Origin: Candidatus Cloacimonadota bacterium
Lineage (GTDB): Bacteria; Muiribacteriota; UBA6191; JACPRK01
DNA: 8,087 bases
NCBI GenBank assembly: GCA_021772705.1
Contig: JAJFLN010000492.1
Location: 1-8,087 of the forward strand
Reading direction: 5' to 3'
Shown: positions 6,152 through 8,087 of the stretch, piece by piece
How the letters are laid out: each line of letters opens with the position of its first letter
How positions within the stretch are numbered: position 1 is the first letter of the stretch
The notes under the pieces: generated by a model
What the model saw: only the letters and a program-made list of their open reading frames with translations
What the model was told of the DNA's origin: nothing
Databases searched by the model: none
Position numbers and translations under genes: made by a program

Positions 6152-6370
6152 TCAAAGATCCTCCGGCATCAGCCCCGTTTGGCGCGCGATGCGGGCCAGC
6201 ATGCGGGGACCGATCTCGACAGCGTCATGAAAGGCCCAGACGAAGTCGGGCCAGCCCTCGCGCTGGAGTACAACGTGGGAACCGCGGGCGGACCGCCGCT
6301 TGACCTGCCAGCCCAGCCGCTCGAGGGCCCCGCGCACCTTCCGGGCCTTGCGAGTCCCCCACCTGCTCAC
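6152..6370 (-). CDS. hicA: HicA toxin (mRNA interferase)
   Basis: HicA is a small dsRBD-fold ribonuclease that cuts mRNA and halts translation until HicB binds it. The product is 72 residues, the usual length. The GSHVVLQREG block (30-39) carries the catalytic histidine H32, and the C-terminal FHDAVEIGPRMLARIARQTGL (47-67) is the family's typical end. The start is GTG 6370, which overlaps the hicB stop in GTGA, so the antitoxin is translated first and the toxin is coupled to it. The catalytic residue and fold core look intact, so the toxin is probably active. Confidence 0.93.
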   Translation of the reverse strand: MSRWGTRKARKVRGALERLGWQVKRRSARGSHVVLQREGWPDFVWAFHDAVEIGPRMLARIARQTGLMPEDL

Positions 6371-6585
6371 GCCGCTTCTTCGAAGGAGACCATGTCCAGA
6401 GACGACTCCGCCTCGCCCAGGGACAGCCGATCGGCGACGACGTGCAAGGCCAGCGACTTCACCAGCGCAACCGCCTCCTCCCGGGTCGAACCGTAACCGA
6501 GAACGCCCGGCAACTCCGGAATTTCCGCGATCCAGCGTCCATCGTCTTCACGTTCCAGCTCGAGCTTGAGATTCACACCTCCCAT
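6367..6585 (-). CDS. hicB: HicB antitoxin (short form)
   Basis: HicB binds and blocks HicA, and usually represses its own promoter. The product is 72 residues from ATG 6585. The partial RNase H-like fold is seen in LKLELEREDDGRWIAEIPEL (6-25), followed by PGVLGYGSTREEAVALV (26-42), the typical HicB block. There is no C-terminal ribbon-helix-helix or HTH domain, so this short form may not bind DNA directly. The frame is open upstream to 6795, but that part is shadow coding opposite the transposase remains. The leader directly before the ATG on the minus strand is a run of nine G, which could pair with the anti-Shine-Dalgarno through G-U pairs. The gene order is hicB then hicA, the reverse of the E. 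coli order but common elsewhere. Confidence 0.9.
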   Translation of the reverse strand: MGGVNLKLELEREDDGRWIAEIPELPGVLGYGSTREEAVALVKSLALHVVADRLSLGEAESSLDMVSFEEAA

Positions 6586-6589
6586 GATA

Positions 6590-6598
6590 CCCCCCCCC
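6590..6598. repeat. C9 homopolymer (G9 in the hicB leader)
   Basis: Nine consecutive C on the plus strand lie 4 nt upstream of the hicB start codon. Tracts like this slip during replication and are also error-prone in sequencing. The length of the tract could alter hicB translation or promoter spacing. Confidence 0.6.
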
Positions 6599-6709
6599 AC
6601 CGATCCGGCAAGAGGTACCCGCCTCACCGGAGATCCGGCGTTGAGCACCCCGCTTTCTGACCGCACCCCGACCCAGCGCCAACTCCGGCAGGGACTGCTC
6701 GACCTCGTC

Positions 6710-6992
6710 CTGGACGGCACCACCGCGATGGCCTTCGAGCCGGTGGACTTCATGGCGAAGCTGGCCGCCCTTGTCCCGCGCCCCAGGCACAACACGCTGC
6801 GCTTCCACGGGGTCTATGCTCCCAACGCGAGACTGCGCTCCCAGGTCGTCGACCAGATGGCCGCGCCCGAAAGACAGCCCTGCTCGTGCGGCTCCGGAGG
6901 TGCCGAGCCGCAGGACCAACAGGCTCTGCTGGCGCCAACTCATCTGGCGCGCGTTCTCAGCGGACGTCTTCACGACAACCCGGGCAGCCTGA
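6710..6992 (+). pseudogene. IS91/IS801-family (Y2) transposase fragment, frameshifted
   Basis: A plus-strand frame at about 6713-6850 reads DGTTAMAFEPVDFMAKLAAL, then VPRPRHNTLRFHGVYAPNAR, matching the conserved block DGTT..-FEPL(D/E)F..RLAALVP.PR...RFHGV.APN of IS91/IS801-type transposases. The expected later block, with a pattern like RLTWAxLLRRVFxxDV, appears only in another frame as RLCWRQLIWRAFSADVF (6921-6971), followed by a stop at 6990-6992. One frameshift therefore separates the two blocks. The catalytic HUH and tyrosine parts, which lie upstream in a complete transposase, are absent, and the cysteine-rich C-terminal end is missing. This is a decayed remnant lying beside hicBA. Confidence 0.8.
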
Positions 6993-7177
6993 AGCCCGCC
7001 TCGGGGAGGATTCGCCCTGCCCCCAACGGCCTGCCAGCCACGAAAATCCGACTCACGTCGGCCTCCTCTCTACTTCCCCCGCCCTCCGACCACCTCGTGC
7101 CTCTCCGAGGAACGTCCCGCCAGGCCCCGACGTCCCACCCATCGACAGAACCCGCAGTTTGAACTTCCTATCCTCCG
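6993..7177. other. Gene-free tail of the decayed transposase region
   Basis: The sequence is proline/arginine-coding and C-rich in all plus frames, with no conserved protein motif. A GAAC tetranucleotide (7161-7164) matches the target motif used by IS91-type elements, but a four-base match is weak. A 5-bp hairpin (TCCGC 7174-7178, GCGGA 7182-7186) spans the stop codon of the neighbouring minus-strand gene. It has no T-run. Confidence 0.4.
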
Positions 7178-7507
7178 CTACGCGGACTTGCGCCGTTCTT
7201 CTGCCTCAAGGGCTTTCAGCGCCTGTTCGATCAACAAGGCCGCACACTGAGCCGGCGACAGCCCGAGCTTCTTGCCTCGCTGAATGAGCTTCTTCCAGTC
7301 CCTGGCACGAAGTGGGATCGGCCGTTTGATGTCCCACTCCGGCATCGTCGGACGTCCCCCTCGAGAGCGAAGCCTGGCCTCCACTTCCTTGCCGAGGGCT
7401 AGCATCCCGAGAGGTCCTTGGGCTGATGCAGTCTCTACCGACTCGACTCGATCGGCGCCGAAGAGCTCCTTGTAACGGGTCTTCTCCTTGTTCGTCAGAC
7501 GTTTCAT
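7178..7507 (-). CDS. Small protein with ribbon-helix-helix-like C-terminal half
   Basis: The product is 109 residues from ATG 7507, which follows an AGGTGAGG ribosome binding stretch. A GTG at 7516 that overlaps the previous stop (GTGA) would add three residues. I do not recognise the family. The C-terminal half has the layout of a ribbon-helix-helix DNA-binding unit: a short strand with alternating residues (DIKRPIPLR, 59-67), a first helix (RDWKKLIQRGKKLG, 69-82), a turn (LSP), and a second helix (AQCAALLIEQALKALEAEER, 86-105). The N-terminal half is charged (KRLTNKEKTRYKELFGADR). RHH proteins next to a second small gene are often antitoxins that repress their own operon, and a perfect palindrome lies at this operon's promoter. 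This reading is inference from fold pattern and context. Confidence 0.78.
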   Translation of the reverse strand: MKRLTNKEKTRYKELFGADRVESVETASAQGPLGMLALGKEVEARLRSRGGRPTMPEWDIKRPIPLRARDWKKLIQRGKKLGLSPAQCAALLIEQALKALEAEERRKSA

Positions 7508-7512
7508 CGACC

Positions 7513-7932
7513 TCACCTCTTTCGTCGTGCCCGCCGGGGCTTTCGGTACTTCGAGATGCCGAAGTACTCGTCTGCCACCACGATCCCGACCTCGCCCTGA
7601 CGAGCGTCCAGCCCGAAGCGGTGAAGAAAGCTCGACAGCTCCTCCAGATTCTCGGACGTGTGATCCGCCGGGTCCGTATAGGAGGTCACCATCACGGTCA
7701 CTTCCTCCATGAGCTCGCCTCCACGCTCGTCATCACGCCACACTCCACGCCCTGGTGGAAAGGCTGTTGCGCCTCGGAACAACCGCCCAAGGAGCTGCAG
7801 CGCCTCTTGAGTCCATTCCTCTTGATCAATTGGTTTCCCGTCTCGATCCAGACTTGGGATGAACAACGTGACCTGCAGGCTCCCACGCGGAAGATCTGCG
7901 TGCAACGATTGCGTCAAGCGTTCCTGTTCCAT
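7513..7932 (-). CDS. Conserved-looking unknown protein, first gene of the palindrome-controlled pair
   Basis: The product is 139 residues from ATG 7932 and I cannot assign a function. The core looks like a conserved folded domain: LQVTLFIPSLDRDGKPI (19-35), a helix (EEWTQEALQLLGRLFRG, 38-54), the motif GATAFPPGRGVWRDDERGG (54-72), a strand (MEEVTVMVTSYTD, 75-87), a helix (SENLEELSSFLHRFGLDARQ), and a final strand plus tail (GEVGIVVADEYFGISKY). The layout faintly recalls the small DUF3574 fold (strand, helix, aromatic/RGxWR segment, strand), but this is a guess. The C-terminus is very basic (KYRKPRRARRKR, 128-139), which suggests nucleic-acid contact. There is no signal peptide. Its stop is 5 nt before the ATG of the RHH-like gene, so the two form an operon. 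It could be the toxin or effector partner; that is untested. Confidence 0.8.
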   Translation of the reverse strand: MEQERLTQSLHADLPRGSLQVTLFIPSLDRDGKPIDQEEWTQEALQLLGRLFRGATAFPPGRGVWRDDERGGELMEEVTVMVTSYTDPADHTSENLEELSSFLHRFGLDARQGEVGIVVADEYFGISKYRKPRRARRKR

Positions 7933-7938
7933 ACTGTC

Positions 7939-7944
7939 ATTCTA
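7939..7944 (-). promoter_or_regulatory. Probable -10 box, leaderless start of the two-gene operon
   Basis: On the minus strand TAGAAT (7944-7939), a 5/6 match to TATAAT, is followed by 6 nt and then ATG 7932, with no Shine-Dalgarno sequence between. Transcription should begin at or near the ATG. A weak -35 (AGGACT, 7967-7962) stands 17 bp upstream, so the palindrome at 7948-7963 fills the spacer. Confidence 0.5.
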
Positions 7945-7947
7945 CCG

Positions 7948-7963
7948 CTTTCGCTAGCGAAAG
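7948..7963. promoter_or_regulatory. Perfect 16-bp palindrome, probable operator
   Basis: CTTTCGCTAGCGAAAG is identical to its own reverse complement over all 16 bases. It lies 4 bp upstream of the TAGAAT -10 box and covers the -35/-10 spacer of the two-gene operon, where a bound repressor would block RNA polymerase. The RHH-like second gene of the operon is the obvious candidate binder (inference). Confidence 0.65.
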
Positions 7964-8087
7964 TCCTCCCTGCCGCCCAGATGAAACGGGGAGGGGATCG
8001 GAGATCCTGTTCCTCAGGGTTCCGCAAGGGGCGGAGGTCCCCTTGCTGTATCTCCTCGGGCAGGCCGAAGCAGTACCTGCCATGGCG
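7964..8087. other. Unassigned right edge
   Basis: Open frames cross this stretch on both strands: on plus from ATG 7981 to the edge, and on minus from the edge into the palindrome region. All are too short to judge and none shows a motif I recognise. It may hold the end of an upstream gene on the minus strand. Confidence 0.3.

Noticed and set aside
6586..6795. N-terminal extension of hicB to 142 residues
   Set aside because: HicB proteins begin just before the strand seen at residue 5, and the extension is antisense to the transposase fragment.
1..8087. CRISPR array, tRNA or rRNA genes
   Set aside because: No regularly spaced repeats of CRISPR length and no tRNA-like cloverleaf or rRNA sequence was noticed by eye on either strand.

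Overview
The window comes from a bacterium of fairly high GC content (about 60% by eye). The genus cannot be named. A secreted protein with a pseudopilin-like C-terminal tail, a secreted App1-type phosphatase, a two-ACT GcvR-like protein and IS91-like transposase debris would suit an environmental Acidobacteriota, Myxococcota or Planctomycetota-type genome, but this is inference.

Layout. (1) 1-659, minus: the N-terminal 219 residues of a PLP-dependent cysteine synthase/cystathionine beta-synthase, running off the left edge. (2) 660-1052: no gene, one long imperfect hairpin. (3) 1053-2324, plus: a secreted protein of unknown role. (4) 2395-3006, plus: DNA-3-methyladenine glycosylase I (tag), with its zinc-binding and catalytic residues visible. 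(5) 3226-4091, minus: a pol-beta-type nucleotidyltransferase followed by a translationally coupled 78-residue unknown protein. (6) 4092-4574: control region with a direct-repeat/hairpin element, a very short lipoprotein- or pilin-tail-like gene that appears frameshifted, and further small repeats. (7) 4575-6130, plus: a secreted App1-family (HAD) phosphatase and a GcvR-like ACT-domain gene that stops inside its second ACT domain. (8) 6152-7170: an accessory segment with a hicB-hicA toxin-antitoxin pair (minus) and a decayed IS91/IS801-family transposase fragment (plus). (9) 7178-7963, minus: an unknown two-gene operon (139 aa plus a ribbon-helix-helix-like 109 aa protein) preceded by a perfect 16-bp palindrome sitting on its promoter. 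The last 124 bases hold nothing I can assign.

The metabolic and repair genes do not form one pathway. What links the rest is a series of compact minus-strand two-gene modules (nucleotidyltransferase plus small protein; HicB-HicA; 139 aa plus RHH-like protein) with tight overlaps, interleaved with plus-strand genes and transposase remains. Only HicBA is a recognised system. The palindrome-controlled pair at 7178-7963 is the best candidate for something undescribed. Four predicted starts have a TAnnnT box 6-7 nt before the ATG and no good Shine-Dalgarno, which suggests leaderless transcription, while internal or other genes use Shine-Dalgarno sites.
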